Below are positions 7,660 through 16,208 of a stretch of 64,000 bases of DNA, in pieces. The position numbers were made by a program, and so were the translations under genes. Numbering within the stretch: position 1 is the first letter of the stretch; every line of letters begins with the position of its first letter. The DNA comes from JASLBX01 sp036374175. GTDB lineage: Bacteria; Actinomycetota; Actinomycetes; Jiangellales; Jiangellaceae. Location: assembly GCA_036374175.1 (NCBI GenBank), contig DASUUH010000072.1, positions 1 through 64,000 on the forward strand, written 5' to 3'. Under the pieces are notes generated by a model that made no database searches, was not told the origin of the DNA, and worked only from the letters and a program-made list of their open reading frames with translations.

Positions 7660-8982
7660 TCAGCGGAACTCGTCAAATGCGCGTTCGGCCTGCTCGAGCC
7701 AGGCCCGGCGAGCCGTCAAGGCCTCTTCGGCTTCGGCCAGCTTGCGTTCGTTGCCGGCCGCGCGGGCCTTTTCGACCTGCTGCTCCAGCTCGGCGATCGA
7801 CTCGCGCAACTGGTTGACCGTAGCTTCAGCACGCGCCCGAGCCTCGGGATTCGTGCGCTGCCATTCGGACTCCTCGGCCTCGCGAACGGCCTCCTCGACC
7901 CGGCGCAGGCGAGCCTCGATGGACCGCATGGCGTCTCGCGGTACGTGCCCGGCCGCCTCCCAGCGGTCCTGGATGGAACGCAACGCCGCTCGCGCGGCCT
8001 TCCAGTCCGTCACGGGCAGTAGCGCCTCTGCCTCGGCCAGCAGGGCCTCCTTGGCCTGCAGGTTGGCCTGCTGCTCCGAGTCGCGCTTGGCGAACGTCTC
8101 CGACCGCGCACCGAAGAAGGTGTCCTGGGCAGCGCGGAACCGCTTCCACAGCGCGTCGTCGACCGCCTTGGGCGCCGGGCCCGCGGCCTTCCACTGCGCC
8201 ATGAGCTCGCGATAGCGGCGCGACGTATCGCCCCAGTCGGTCGAGCCGGCGAGTTCCTCGGCCTCTTTGACCAGCCGCTCTTTGACCACCCTGGCCTCAT
8301 CGCGGCGCTCTGCCAACTCCGCGAAATGCGCCTTGCGGCGTCGGGTGTAGTGGGTGCGAGCGGTGGAGAACCGCCGCCAGAGAGCGTCGTCGGTGGCGCG
8401 GTCCAGGCGGGGCAGCGACTTCCATTCGTCGAGCAGGGTGCGTAGCCGGTCGGCTCCGGTGCGCCAGTCGTTGCCCTGCGAGATCTGCTCCGCCTCGGCC
8501 GCTATCTGCTCCTTGCGTTCGCGGGCTTCGTCCAGTGCCCGGGCCCGGGCGGCCCGCCGCTCGGCGCGCCGCTCGTCGACCCGCTGCTCGACGTGCTCGA
8601 GGCGCCGGGTGAGCGCGTCGAGGTCGCCCACCGCGTGTGGCTCGGCCAGTGAGTCCCGAAGTTTGGCCGCAGCGGCCTGAGTCTCGTCGGGCGCGGCCAC
8701 GCCGGATTCGAGCCGCTGTTCGAGCAGGTCGACCTGAACCACGAGGTCGTCGTACTTGCGCGCGAAGAAGGCCAGCGCCTGTTCGGGCTGGCCCACCTGC
8801 CAGGAGCCGATATGGCGCTCACCAGCGGTGGTGCGGACGAAGACGTCGCCGTTCTCGTCGACGCGTCCCCAAGTGTTTTCAGCCACGGTGGCCGGCGACG
8901 GTGGCGCCTTGTCCGGCTCCTCGGGTGTCCCGCGAGTGCCTGGAGTCTCGGTCACGGTGGTTCCTCTTTCTGCGTGGCTCAT
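7660..8982 (-). CDS. DUF349 domain protein
   Basis: 440-residue, highly charged, mostly helical protein. Three DUF349 repeats are recognisable, each with the pattern W(K/R)-...-LW(R/K)RF-...-A: one around residues 170-235 (DWRTGADRLRTLLDEWKSL, DALWRRFSTA), one around 240-305 (DWGDTSRRYRELMAQWKAAG, DALWKRFRAA) and one around 315-375. The C-terminal 60 residues are a predicted coiled coil rich in Glu/Arg (IAELEQQVEKARAAG). No enzymatic motif is seen. The function in bacteria is not established. It is translated after the cyclophilin gene upstream, whose stop overlaps the ATG (ATGA), and may share its transcript. Confidence 0.85.
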   Translation of the reverse strand: MSHAERGTTVTETPGTRGTPEEPDKAPPSPATVAENTWGRVDENGDVFVRTTAGERHIGSWQVGQPEQALAFFARKYDDLVVQVDLLEQRLESGVAAPDETQAAAAKLRDSLAEPHAVGDLDALTRRLEHVEQRVDERRAERRAARARALDEARERKEQIAAEAEQISQGNDWRTGADRLRTLLDEWKSLPRLDRATDDALWRRFSTARTHYTRRRKAHFAELAERRDEARVVKERLVKEAEELAGSTDWGDTSRRYRELMAQWKAAGPAPKAVDDALWKRFRAAQDTFFGARSETFAKRDSEQQANLQAKEALLAEAEALLPVTDWKAARAALRSIQDRWEAAGHVPRDAMRSIEARLRRVEEAVREAEESEWQRTNPEARARAEATVNQLRESIAELEQQVEKARAAGNERKLAEAEEALTARRAWLEQAERAFDEFR

Positions 8983-9728
8983 AGCTCGGTGACGAGGCTG
9001 TCGATGGTCACCGGCTCTGCAGGAGCGCCGTCGGTCGAGCCGTCCTCGGTCCCAGCCTCGGCGATCTCGGTCAACACGTCGATCCCTTCGGTGATGCGAC
9101 CGAAGACGGTGTACTCCGGCGGGAGCTCGGAGTCCTCGTACACGAGGAAGAACTGGCTGCCGTTCGAGTCCGGCTCACCCGGCCGGCGGGCCATCGCAAC
9201 CGTGCCGGCCTCGTAGGTGGCGCCCTCGACATTCTCCAAGCCGAACTCATACCCGGGCCCGCCGCTACCCGAACCTGTCGGATCGCCGCACTGGAGCACC
9301 CGCAGCGACTCGGAGGTTGCCAGGCGGTGGCACTCAGTGCCGTCGAAGTAGCCTGCGTTGGCCAGGTTGACCAGCGAATTCACCGTACACGGGGCCTCGT
9401 CGGCCAGCAGTTCGACCGTCACGGGTGAGCCGTTGAGGCTGATCGTTGCGGTCGTGGCGGCTACCGGCTCCCCAGGCGGCAGGCCGATGGCCTCGACCGG
9501 CTCGGTCTCGGTGTAGACGCAGGGGCCTTCGGTTGCGTTCGGCTCGGTCTCGTCGTCCGACGGCAACCAGCCGCCCAGAGCGACGACCAGCCCGCCGATC
9601 AGCACGATGGCTCCTACGATGGCCACAATCATCAAGCGCTGCCGGCGAACGGCCGCCCGGCGAGCCTGCTGGCGCTCGAACTTCTCGCGCGCGAGCTGGC
9701 GACGACGACGCTCCTTGGTGCTCGCCAC
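8979..9728 (-). CDS. Secreted/membrane-anchored cyclophilin-type peptidyl-prolyl isomerase
   Basis: 249 residues from the GTG at 9728, which has an AAGGAG ribosome site upstream; longer readings of the frame are antisense to the MBL gene and were dropped. A basic cytoplasmic N-terminus (TKERRRRQLAREKF) is followed by one transmembrane segment (about 32-54) and an acidic linker. The rest, about 85-249, is a cyclophilin domain (DGTECHRLA, GSQFFLVYEDSELPPEYTVFGRI). It probably assists folding of exported proteins. The position next to MBL hydrolase and hisS matches the mycobacterial rel-ppiB-MBL-hisS order. Confidence 0.92.
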   Translation of the reverse strand: MASTKERRRRQLAREKFERQQARRAAVRRQRLMIVAIVGAIVLIGGLVVALGGWLPSDDETEPNATEGPCVYTETEPVEAIGLPPGEPVAATTATISLNGSPVTVELLADEAPCTVNSLVNLANAGYFDGTECHRLATSESLRVLQCGDPTGSGSGGPGYEFGLENVEGATYEAGTVAMARRPGEPDSNGSQFFLVYEDSELPPEYTVFGRITEGIDVLTEIAEAGTEDGSTDGAPAEPVTIDSLVTEL

Positions 9729-9787
9729 CGATACTCCTTCGTTCCCTCCCGTTACCGGGCAGGTCGGCTTACCTCCCGGGTTGGGAC

Positions 9788-9793
9788 AGTCTA
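9788..9793 (-). promoter_or_regulatory. Possible -10 box for the cyclophilin-DUF349 pair
   Basis: Minus-strand TAGACT, about 60 bases before the cyclophilin GTG, in the spacer shared with the divergent MBL gene. It matches the TANNNT pattern; no -35 is evident. Confidence 0.35.
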
Positions 9794-9848
9794 GGCAGTG
9801 GATGCCATGCGTTACGTAACGAGTTCGACTCATTGCACGGCGCGTCGA

Positions 9849-9854
9849 TAGGCT
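9849..9854 (+). promoter_or_regulatory. -10 box placing transcription start at the MBL GTG
   Basis: TAGGCT ends six bases before the GTG at 9861, and no ribosome site precedes that codon. The geometry fits a leaderless transcript, common in actinobacteria. Confidence 0.5.
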
Positions 9855-9860
9855 GACGCC

Positions 9861-10559
9861 GTGCTCACGGTCGGATTTCCCGCTGCGGCGTTCGGGACGA
9901 ACTGCTACGTCCTGGCGCCCGACGCCGGCCAAGAGTGCGTCGTCGTCGACCCCGGCATCGGTGTCCTCGACCGGCTCGACGAGGTGCTCCGCGAGCACCG
10001 GCTCAAGCCGCAGGCAGTGCTGCTCACCCACGGGCATCTCGACCACGTCTACTCCGTCACGCCCGTCTGCAACGCGCGCGGGGTCGCAGCCTACGTCCAC
10101 GGTGATGACCGGTACCGCCTTGTCGACCCGCTCGCCACCCTCGATCCGAGCCTCGTGGCGATGCTCGAGATGCAGTTCGGCGGCTCGGCCAAGTGGGCCG
10201 AACCCGACGATGTGCGGCTGCTGCCCGACGGCGCCACCATCGCACTCGCCGGACTCGACATCGAGGTTGACCATGCTCCGGGCCATACCGAGGGATCGGT
10301 GATGTTCCGGCTGCCGGACGGCGGTGAACAAGGCGCCGAGCTCTGCTTGTCCGGCGACGTTCTCTTCGCGGGCAGCATCGGACGCACCGACCTGCCGGGC
10401 GGCGACCACGCCGCGATGCTTCGCAGCCTCGCCCAGAAGGTGCTCCCGCTGCGTGACGACACCACAGTCCTGCCCGGCCACGGCCCAGCGACCACCATCG
10501 GCCGCGAGCGCGCGACCAACCCCTACCTCCAGGGGCTCAGCTCGCACGCCCGCCACTGA
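9861..10559 (+). CDS. MBL-fold metallo-hydrolase (glyoxalase II-like)
   Basis: 232 residues. The zinc-binding metallo-beta-lactamase motifs are present: THGHLDH near residue 56 (HxHxDH), a histidine in HAPGHTEGS near residue 138, an aspartate in LSGDVLF near residue 158, and a late histidine in LPGHGP near residue 204. This set is typical of the glyoxalase II/YcbL branch, which hydrolyses thioesters such as S-lactoylglutathione-type conjugates; in actinobacteria the thiol would be mycothiol, but the substrate is unknown. It lies just before hisS, as Rv2581c does in M. tuberculosis. It probably uses a leaderless transcript. Confidence 0.9.
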   Translation: MLTVGFPAAAFGTNCYVLAPDAGQECVVVDPGIGVLDRLDEVLREHRLKPQAVLLTHGHLDHVYSVTPVCNARGVAAYVHGDDRYRLVDPLATLDPSLVAMLEMQFGGSAKWAEPDDVRLLPDGATIALAGLDIEVDHAPGHTEGSVMFRLPDGGEQGAELCLSGDVLFAGSIGRTDLPGGDHAAMLRSLAQKVLPLRDDTTVLPGHGPATTIGRERATNPYLQGLSSHARH

Positions 10560-10576
10560 GCACAGCAAGGGACATC

Positions 10577-11848
10577 GTGAGCACGACATTCCGCGCCCCG
10601 CGAGGGACGTTCGACCTGGTACCGCCGCGCGGCGACGCGGTGTTGGCCATCCGCGACGCGATGGCCGCTCCGCTGCGCCGGGCGGGGTACGCGTACATCG
10701 AGACACCGGCGTTCGAGGAGACCGCGCTGTTCGTTCGGGGCGTCGGGGAATCCACCGACGTGGTCACCAAGGAGATGTACTCCTTCACGACCCGTGGCGG
10801 GGACGAAGTCACCCTGCGTCCTGAAGGTACGGCGCCGGTCCTGCGGGCCATCCTCGAAAACAACCTGCATCGCGGGGCGCTGCCGGTGAAGCTGTGGTAC
10901 TCCGGTTCGTACTACCGGTACGAACGGCCGCAGAAGGGCCGATACCGACACTTCTCACAGGTCGGCGCGGAGGTTGTCGGCACCGAGGACGCCGCCGTCG
11001 ACGCCGAAACAATCTTGCTCGCGGTGGATGCTTATCGCAGCCTCGGGTTGTCGCAGTTCCGGGTGCTGCTCAACTCGCTGGGTTCGGACGAATCGCGTCC
11101 TGCCTACCGGACCGCGCTTCAGGAGTTCTTGCGCCGGCTGGACCTCGACGAGGAGACGGCCCGGCGGGTGGAGCTCAACCCGTTGCGCGTGCTCGACGAT
11201 AAGCGGCCCGAGATGCAGGTAACGCTCGCCGATGCACCATTGATCACGGAGTTTCTGTCGCCCAGCGACCGTGCACACCACGACCTGATCCGGCAGCTGC
11301 TCACCGACGCGGGGGTCGAGTACGTCGACGAGCCGCGGCTGGTGCGCGGGCTCGACTACTACACCCGCACCCTGTTCGAGTTCGTCCACGACGAGCTCGG
11401 TGCGCAGTCGGCGATTGGTGGCGGCGGTCGGTACGACGGATTGTCTGAATCGCTCGGTGGCCCGCGGCTACCCGGCGTCGGGTGGGCGCTCGGCGTCGAG
11501 CGGACGTTGCTTGCCGTCGAGGCTGAGCGGCAGGCCATGCCCGCACCGGCGCACGTAGCCGTGTTCGCCGTACCTCTCGGCGAGGAGGCAGAGCGGCGGC
11601 TGTTCGGCCTCGTGACCCAACTGCGCCGGGCGGGCGTAAGTGCGGACATCGCGACCGGGGGCCGGGGGCTCAAGGGCGCGATGAAGGCGGCCGACCGCAG
11701 TGGCGCGGCCTTCGCCGTGGTGGCCGGTGACCGCGACCTGGCCGGCGGTGTGGCGCAAGTGAAGGACTTGGCCACGGGCGAGCAAGCTGCGGTGGCTTTG
11801 GAGACGCTCGCCGACGAACTTACCGCCCGGCTGGACAAGGCAGGTTGA
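10577..11848 (+). CDS. hisS: Histidine-tRNA ligase
   Basis: 423-residue class II synthetase that charges tRNA-His. Visible landmarks: the N-terminal GTFDLVPP segment, motif 2 (YRYERPQKGRYRHFSQ) near residues 112-127, the histidine-binding LVRGLDYYTRTLFE near residue 260, motif 3 (PGVGWALGVERTL) near residue 305, and the C-terminal anticodon-binding domain (about 325-420). The GTG start has an AAGGGA ribosome site. It follows the MBL gene by 17 bases and is probably co-transcribed. Confidence 0.97.
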   Translation: MSTTFRAPRGTFDLVPPRGDAVLAIRDAMAAPLRRAGYAYIETPAFEETALFVRGVGESTDVVTKEMYSFTTRGGDEVTLRPEGTAPVLRAILENNLHRGALPVKLWYSGSYYRYERPQKGRYRHFSQVGAEVVGTEDAAVDAETILLAVDAYRSLGLSQFRVLLNSLGSDESRPAYRTALQEFLRRLDLDEETARRVELNPLRVLDDKRPEMQVTLADAPLITEFLSPSDRAHHDLIRQLLTDAGVEYVDEPRLVRGLDYYTRTLFEFVHDELGAQSAIGGGGRYDGLSESLGGPRLPGVGWALGVERTLLAVEAERQAMPAPAHVAVFAVPLGEEAERRLFGLVTQLRRAGVSADIATGGRGLKGAMKAADRSGAAFAVVAGDRDLAGGVAQVKDLATGEQAAVALETLADELTARLDKAG

Positions 11849-11869
11849 CACGAACCGCTTGCAGATATG

Positions 11870-11885
11870 TCCGACGTATGTTCGA
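11870..11885 (+). promoter_or_regulatory. SOS-box-like LexA site upstream of the radical SAM gene
   Basis: TCCGACGTATGTTCGA has a perfect right half (GTTCGA) and two mismatches in the left half of TCGAAC-N4-GTTCGA. It ends seven bases before the GTG at 11893, so LexA bound here would block initiation. The mycobacterial homologue Rv2578c is, as I recall, listed among LexA-controlled genes; this should be confirmed. Confidence 0.6.
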
Positions 11886-11892
11886 ATAAAGT

Positions 11893-13395
11893 GTGCGATG
11901 GCAAGCTCAAGCGTTGGACGCGCATGACGATGGGGTCCTGCCCGGCCTGACTCGCATACCCGGGTTGGTCCGGTCGGTTCGTACGCCGGAGTTCGCAGGG
12001 GTCACGTTCCACGAGGTGCGCGCCCGCAGTGTGCTCAACCGGGTGCCTGCGGCCGCTCGCCTCCCGTTCCAGTGGACGATCAACCCGTACCGCGGCTGCA
12101 GCCACGCGTGCGTCTACTGCCTCGCAGGTGATACTCCGATCCTGATGAGCGACGGCCGGCTCAAGCGGCTGGCCGACATTCGAGTTGGCGACACCGTCAT
12201 CGGCACCGAACGGACGGGGCGTCGCCGCCAGTACCGGCCGACCGACGTCCATGCTCACTGGTCGACAACGCGGCCGGCCGTGCAGGTGGTCCTCGAGGAC
12301 GGCACGGCGTTGGTGGCCAGCCCCGATCACCGGTTCTTGACCACACGCGGCTGGCAGCAGGTCGCCGAGCTGACGCTGACCGACCAGTTTGTCGGCTCGG
12401 CAGCGCTGCGCCATGTGCCGAGGCATTCGCGCAAGCGCAGGGTCGCGGGTGCGACGGTCACCAGCGAACCCGGCCTTCGGCTGGTGTCGATCGGCCCGGT
12501 CGGTCCTGATCGCGAAATGTTCGATATAACCACCGGCACCGGCGATTTCGTCGCTAACGGCGTAATCTCGCACAACTGCTTCGCCCGGGGCACGCACTCG
12601 TGGCTAGAGCTCGACACGGGCACCGGCTTCGACTCAGAGATCGTCGTGAAGGTCAACGCACCAGACGTGGTGGCCCGCGAACTCAGCCGGGCGTCGTGGA
12701 CGCGTGAGCACGTGGCGCTGGGCACCAACACCGACCCGTACCAGCGGGCCGAGGGCCGCTACCGGCTGATGCCGGGCATCATCAATGCCCTCGTCGCGTC
12801 AGGCACGCCGTTCTCGATCCTGACCAAGGGCACACTGCTGCGCCGTGACCTGGCGCTGCTGACGGCCGCCGCCCGCGAAGTTCCGGTCCGCCTCGCGGTG
12901 TCGGTGGCGATCTACGACGAGGATCTGCACGCCAACCTCGAGCCGGGCACGCCCTCGCCACGAGCCAGGCTGGACCTGGTGCGGGCGATCCGCGACGCCG
13001 GATTCGACTGCGGCGTTCTGCTGGCCCCGGTGCTGCCGCATTTGACCGACTCGGCGGAGCAATTAGACGCGGCGGTCTGTCAGCTGGCCGCTGCGGGCGC
13101 CACCAGCGTCACGCCCATTGCGCTGCACCTACGCCCGGGGGCTCGGGAGTGGTTCATGGCGTGGCTGAGCCGTGAGCGGCCGGAGCTGGTTCCGGCGTAC
13201 GAGCAGTTGTACCGGCGCGGCGCGTACGCGCCGGCGGCCTACGGTGACCGCCTGAGCGCCCGGCTAAAACCCATGCTGGCGCGACATGGGCTGGATCGGT
13301 CCGCGCGTGGCCAGGCTCGTGGCCTGGACGAGAACAGCAGCGCTCGCCCCGCGGACCCTGAGCGTCCATCCGCAGAGCAGCTCAAGCTCATGTGA
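11893..13395 (+). CDS. Rv2578c-family radical SAM protein interrupted by a mini-intein
   Basis: The 500-residue precursor splits into an N-extein (1-75), an intein (76-228) and a C-extein (229-500). The spliced product, 347 residues, begins MRWQAQALDAHDDG and matches the Rv2578c family throughout (FHEVRARSVLNRVP, ALGTNTDPYQRAEGRYRLMPGI, ILTKGTLLRRD). The iron-sulfur motif is CSHACVYC: Cys69, Cys73 and, after splicing, the former Cys229 (CFARGTHSW). The enzyme resembles spore-photoproduct-lyase-like radical SAM proteins, but its reaction is unknown. GTG start; an SOS-like box sits just upstream, which suggests a DNA-damage role. It lies between hisS and aspS as in mycobacteria. Confidence 0.93.
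   Translation: MRWQAQALDAHDDGVLPGLTRIPGLVRSVRTPEFAGVTFHEVRARSVLNRVPAAARLPFQWTINPYRGCSHACVYCLAGDTPILMSDGRLKRLADIRVGDTVIGTERTGRRRQYRPTDVHAHWSTTRPAVQVVLEDGTALVASPDHRFLTTRGWQQVAELTLTDQFVGSAALRHVPRHSRKRRVAGATVTSEPGLRLVSIGPVGPDREMFDITTGTGDFVANGVISHNCFARGTHSWLELDTGTGFDSEIVVKVNAPDVVARELSRASWTREHVALGTNTDPYQRAEGRYRLMPGIINALVASGTPFSILTKGTLLRRDLALLTAAAREVPVRLAVSVAIYDEDLHANLEPGTPSPRARLDLVRAIRDAGFDCGVLLAPVLPHLTDSAEQLDAAVCQLAAAGATSVTPIALHLRPGAREWFMAWLSRERPELVPAYEQLYRRGAYAPAAYGDRLSARLKPMLARHGLDRSARGQARGLDENSSARPADPERPSAEQLKLM
12118..12576 (+). other. Mini-intein of 153 residues (no homing endonuclease)
   Basis: The insertion begins with Cys1 (CLAGDTPILMSDG; block A) and ends in ISHN before Cys+1, the required His-Asn/Cys junction. 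Block B is GTALVASPDHRFLTTRGW with the conserved histidine, although serine replaces the usual threonine in TxxH. Block F is MFDITTGTGDFVANGV and block G VISHN. At 153 residues there is room only for the Hint splicing fold; no LAGLIDADG or HNH segment is present. It sits exactly at the third cysteine of the cluster motif, so the active site cannot form in its normal shape until splicing. Inteins at this site are known in this actinobacterial family. Confidence 0.93.
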
Positions 13396-13495
13396 CGTCC
13401 GCTTGGACGCCGAATATCCACTGGTTCGGCGCGCAGTCGGAGGGTTACATAGGATCGGGACGCCCAACTCGCACCGTGAACTCGAAGGGAACCTC

Positions 13496-15259
13496 GTGCT
13501 TCGGACCCATTCGGCGGGAGAACTCCGCGCCGAGCATGCCGGCCAGACTGTCACGCTTACCGGCTGGATCGCGCGCCGGCGCGATCATGGGGGAGTGGCG
13601 TTCCTGGATCTTCGTGACGCCTCCGGCATCGCACAGGTCGTCATCCGGGACGAGGCGGTAGCCCACGGGCTGCGTAATGAGTTCTGCGTCAAGGTGATCG
13701 GTACGGTCGCCCGGCGCCCAGCGGGCAACGAGAATCCAGCGCTGCCCACCGGAGAGATCGAGGTCATCGCCGAGGCCGTTGACGTGCTGAACGAGGCGGC
13801 CCCCCTGCCGTTCCAGCTCGACGAGCACGTCGAGATCGGCGAGGAGGTCCGGCTTCGCCACCGGTACCTCGACCTGCGCCGCCCAGGGCCGGCCGCCGCG
13901 CTTCGGCTGAGGTCCAGGGTCAACCAAGCGGCTCGCGAGGTGTTGCTCGCGCACGACTTCGCCGAGATCGAGACGCCGACGTTGACCCGCAGCACACCGG
14001 AGGGCGCTCGCGACTTCGTCGTACCTGCGCGCCTGCGGCCCGGTTCGTGGTACGCATTGCCGCAGTCTCCTCAGCTCTTCAAGCAGCTGTTGATGGTGGC
14101 CGGCTTCGAGCGCTATTTCCAGATCGCGCGCTGCTACCGCGACGAGGACTTCCGCGCCGACCGCCAGCCCGAGTTCACCCAGCTCGATATCGAGATGAGC
14201 TTCGTGGACCAGGACGACGTGATCGCGCTGTCCGAGGAGATCGTCGCAGCACTGTGGAAGCTCGTCGGTTACGACATCCCGCGGCCCATCCCGCGACTGA
14301 CGTTCCGCGAGGCGATGGACCGGTACGGCTCAGACAAACCCGACCTGCGATTCGGGATAGAACTCACCGAGGTCACGTCGCACTTCGCGGACACCACATT
14401 CCGGGTGTTCCAGGCGCCGTACGTCGGCGCAGTGGTGCAGCCGGGAGGGGCGTCGCAGACCCGAAAGGAACTCGACGGCTGGCAGGAGTGGGCACGTGCT
14501 CGCGGAGCGCGTGGGCTTGCGTACGTGTTGGTCGGGCAGGACGGCGCGCTGAGCGGGCCGGTGGCCAAGAACCTGAGTGAAAAGGAGCAGGCGGGCCTGG
14601 CCGAGCTCGTCGGCGCCGGACCTGGTGACGCGATCTTCTTCGCTGCGGGATTCCGGAAGCCGTCCCAGGCGCTGCTCGGCGCCGCGCGAGCGGAGATTGG
14701 CCGCCGGGCCGGCCTGATCGACGAGAGCGCCTGGTCGTTCGTGTGGGTCGTGGACGCACCGCTGTTCGAGCCGGTCTCGGAAACCGACGACGTGGCCGTG
14801 GGCTCAGGTGCGTGGACGGCCGTACACCATGCGTTCACGTCTCCGAAGCCGGAGTTCATGGACACCTTCGACACCGACCCTGGATCGGCGCTGGCATACG
14901 CGTACGACCTGGTGTGCAACGGCACCGAGATCGGCGGCGGGTCGATCCGTATTCACCGGCGTGACGTTCAGGAACGGGTGTTCCGGGTGATGGGCCTGAC
15001 GCCCGAGCAGGCGCAGGAAAAGTTCGGCTTCTTGCTGGACGCGTTCAAGTACGGCGCGCCTCCGCACGGCGGCATCGCGTTCGGCTGGGACCGCGTCGTC
15101 GCACTGCTGGCCGGGTCGGACTCGATCCGCGACGTCATCGCGTTCCCCAAGACAGGCAACGGCTACGACCCGCTCACCGCTGCGCCCGCGCCGATCACCC
15201 CGGAGCAGCGTGCCGAGGCAGGTGTCGACGTGATGCCTGAGGAGGACTCTGCGGGCTAG
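13496..15259 (+). CDS. aspS: Aspartate-tRNA ligase
   Basis: 587 residues, bacterial-type class II AspRS. Visible: N-terminal OB-fold anticodon-binding domain (about 1-110; LTGWIARRRDHGGVAFLDLRD), motif 1 region (LRSRVNQAAREVL), motif 2 (FQIARCYRDEDFRADRQPEFTQ) near 205-226, the GAD insertion domain (about 290-420), and motif 3 (GGIAFGWDRVVALL) near 525. The GTG at 13496 is chosen because it gives the typical MLRTHSAGEL beginning and has a GAAGGGA ribosome site; an upstream in-frame start would overlap the radical SAM gene. Confidence 0.97.
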   Translation: MLRTHSAGELRAEHAGQTVTLTGWIARRRDHGGVAFLDLRDASGIAQVVIRDEAVAHGLRNEFCVKVIGTVARRPAGNENPALPTGEIEVIAEAVDVLNEAAPLPFQLDEHVEIGEEVRLRHRYLDLRRPGPAAALRLRSRVNQAAREVLLAHDFAEIETPTLTRSTPEGARDFVVPARLRPGSWYALPQSPQLFKQLLMVAGFERYFQIARCYRDEDFRADRQPEFTQLDIEMSFVDQDDVIALSEEIVAALWKLVGYDIPRPIPRLTFREAMDRYGSDKPDLRFGIELTEVTSHFADTTFRVFQAPYVGAVVQPGGASQTRKELDGWQEWARARGARGLAYVLVGQDGALSGPVAKNLSEKEQAGLAELVGAGPGDAIFFAAGFRKPSQALLGAARAEIGRRAGLIDESAWSFVWVVDAPLFEPVSETDDVAVGSGAWTAVHHAFTSPKPEFMDTFDTDPGSALAYAYDLVCNGTEIGGGSIRIHRRDVQERVFRVMGLTPEQAQEKFGFLLDAFKYGAPPHGGIAFGWDRVVALLAGSDSIRDVIAFPKTGNGYDPLTAAPAPITPEQRAEAGVDVMPEEDSAG

Positions 15260-15294
15260 AACGGGGACTGTCAGTCACCCCGCCTCAAGCTCGT

Positions 15295-15315
15295 GAGCCG
15301 GCTGGAGTTCGGCTC
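15295..15315. terminator. Weak hairpin between convergent aspS and esterase genes
   Basis: GAGCCG and CGGCTC pair around a nine-base loop in the 109-base convergent spacer. There is no T-tract, so a role as terminator is only a possibility. Confidence 0.3.
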
Positions 15316-15368
15316 GGGTGCGGTGGCGATGAGGTATGAGCCGAGACACATGTTGGATCCGCAAGCCG

Positions 15369-16208
15369 TCAGCCGAGCTCGCTGAAGAACTCCCACATCG
15401 TCTCGCTGGCCCACAACGGCTCGCGATCGTCAGCGCTGCCGAACCACACGTGGCCCTGATCAGCCACGACATGGACGCGGAACGGTTCGCCACCGCACGT
15501 GAAGGCCAAGGTCGTGACACCGGCTGGCGGCTCACCGGGGTCGGCCTCGTCGCAACCGACGCCGCTGCGCCACGCCTCGAGCATGTCCAAGCCAAGTGAC
15601 GCCCGCGAATCGGATTCGCCGATGAAGGCGACAACGGGCACGGGCGCGGCGACGTCATCGATGACCTCGGCCACCGATCCCGTGCCTGAAGGCGTCACAG
15701 CGGCAACTCCGGATATGAGATCAGGCAAGCTCAGGGCCGACACGATGGCCATGTCGGCGCCGTTGGAGAAGCCTGTGACGTAGATCCGGTCGGGATCGGC
15801 ACCCCACGAGTCGACGAGGTCGCCGATCAAGGCTTCGACATAATCCACGTCGCGCCCGCCGGCCTCCGGCTCCCATCGCTGGTCCTCGCCCCGGGGAAAG
15901 ACGGCCAGAAAACCCATCTCGTCAGCCAGGGTCGCTAGCTCAGATTCTCGACTGATCGTGTCTGGCGAACCGGGCATGCCATGGAAGGCGAGAACCGCTG
16001 GGGCGAGCGGCCGCAGATCTGAACCCGGCGGCGCGTAGATGTCGTAGCTCCGCTCTCCAACCTCGACCTCGACGTGATACGTGCCGGCGGACGGGTCAGC
16101 GGGCGAGGAGGTTGCGCGCGAATCCGCCTCGTCGGCATCCGAGCAGCCGCCGGCAACGACGCAAGCGATGAACCAGCAGACCGCCCAGGCCCGAGTTATG
16201 CGTGTCAC
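15369..16208 (-). CDS. Secreted alpha/beta-hydrolase lipoprotein (PHB depolymerase/feruloyl esterase-like)
   Basis: 279 residues from the GTG at 16208. A signal peptide (basic start, hydrophobic WAVCWFIACVVAGG) ends in a lipobox-like AGGC, giving a mature protein beginning CSDADEADS, so it is probably membrane-anchored outside the cell. The hydrolase domain shows the oxyanion region LAFHGMPGSPD near residue 77, the nucleophile elbow TGFSNGAD near residue 145, and a late histidine (ADQGHVWFG). This matches LpqC/poly(3-hydroxyalkanoate) depolymerase-type esterases; the substrate is unknown. No clear ribosome site precedes the GTG; an ATG far upstream at 16367 would lose the signal-peptide position. 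Confidence 0.8.
   Translation of the reverse strand: MTRITRAWAVCWFIACVVAGGCSDADEADSRATSSPADPSAGTYHVEVEVGERSYDIYAPPGSDLRPLAPAVLAFHGMPGSPDTISRESELATLADEMGFLAVFPRGEDQRWEPEAGGRDVDYVEALIGDLVDSWGADPDRIYVTGFSNGADMAIVSALSLPDLISGVAAVTPSGTGSVAEVIDDVAAPVPVVAFIGESDSRASLGLDMLEAWRSGVGCDEADPGEPPAGVTTLAFTCGGEPFRVHVVADQGHVWFGSADDREPLWASETMWEFFSELG

Noticed and set aside
8979..10706. A 575-residue reading of the cyclophilin gene
   Set aside because: The extra N-terminal part is antisense to the MBL and hisS genes; the GTG at 9728 has AAGGAG and starts a typical membrane-anchored cyclophilin.
12118..12576. Homing endonuclease or separate gene inside the radical SAM gene
   Set aside because: The insertion is only 153 residues and every part is accounted for by Hint splicing blocks; there is no endonuclease motif.
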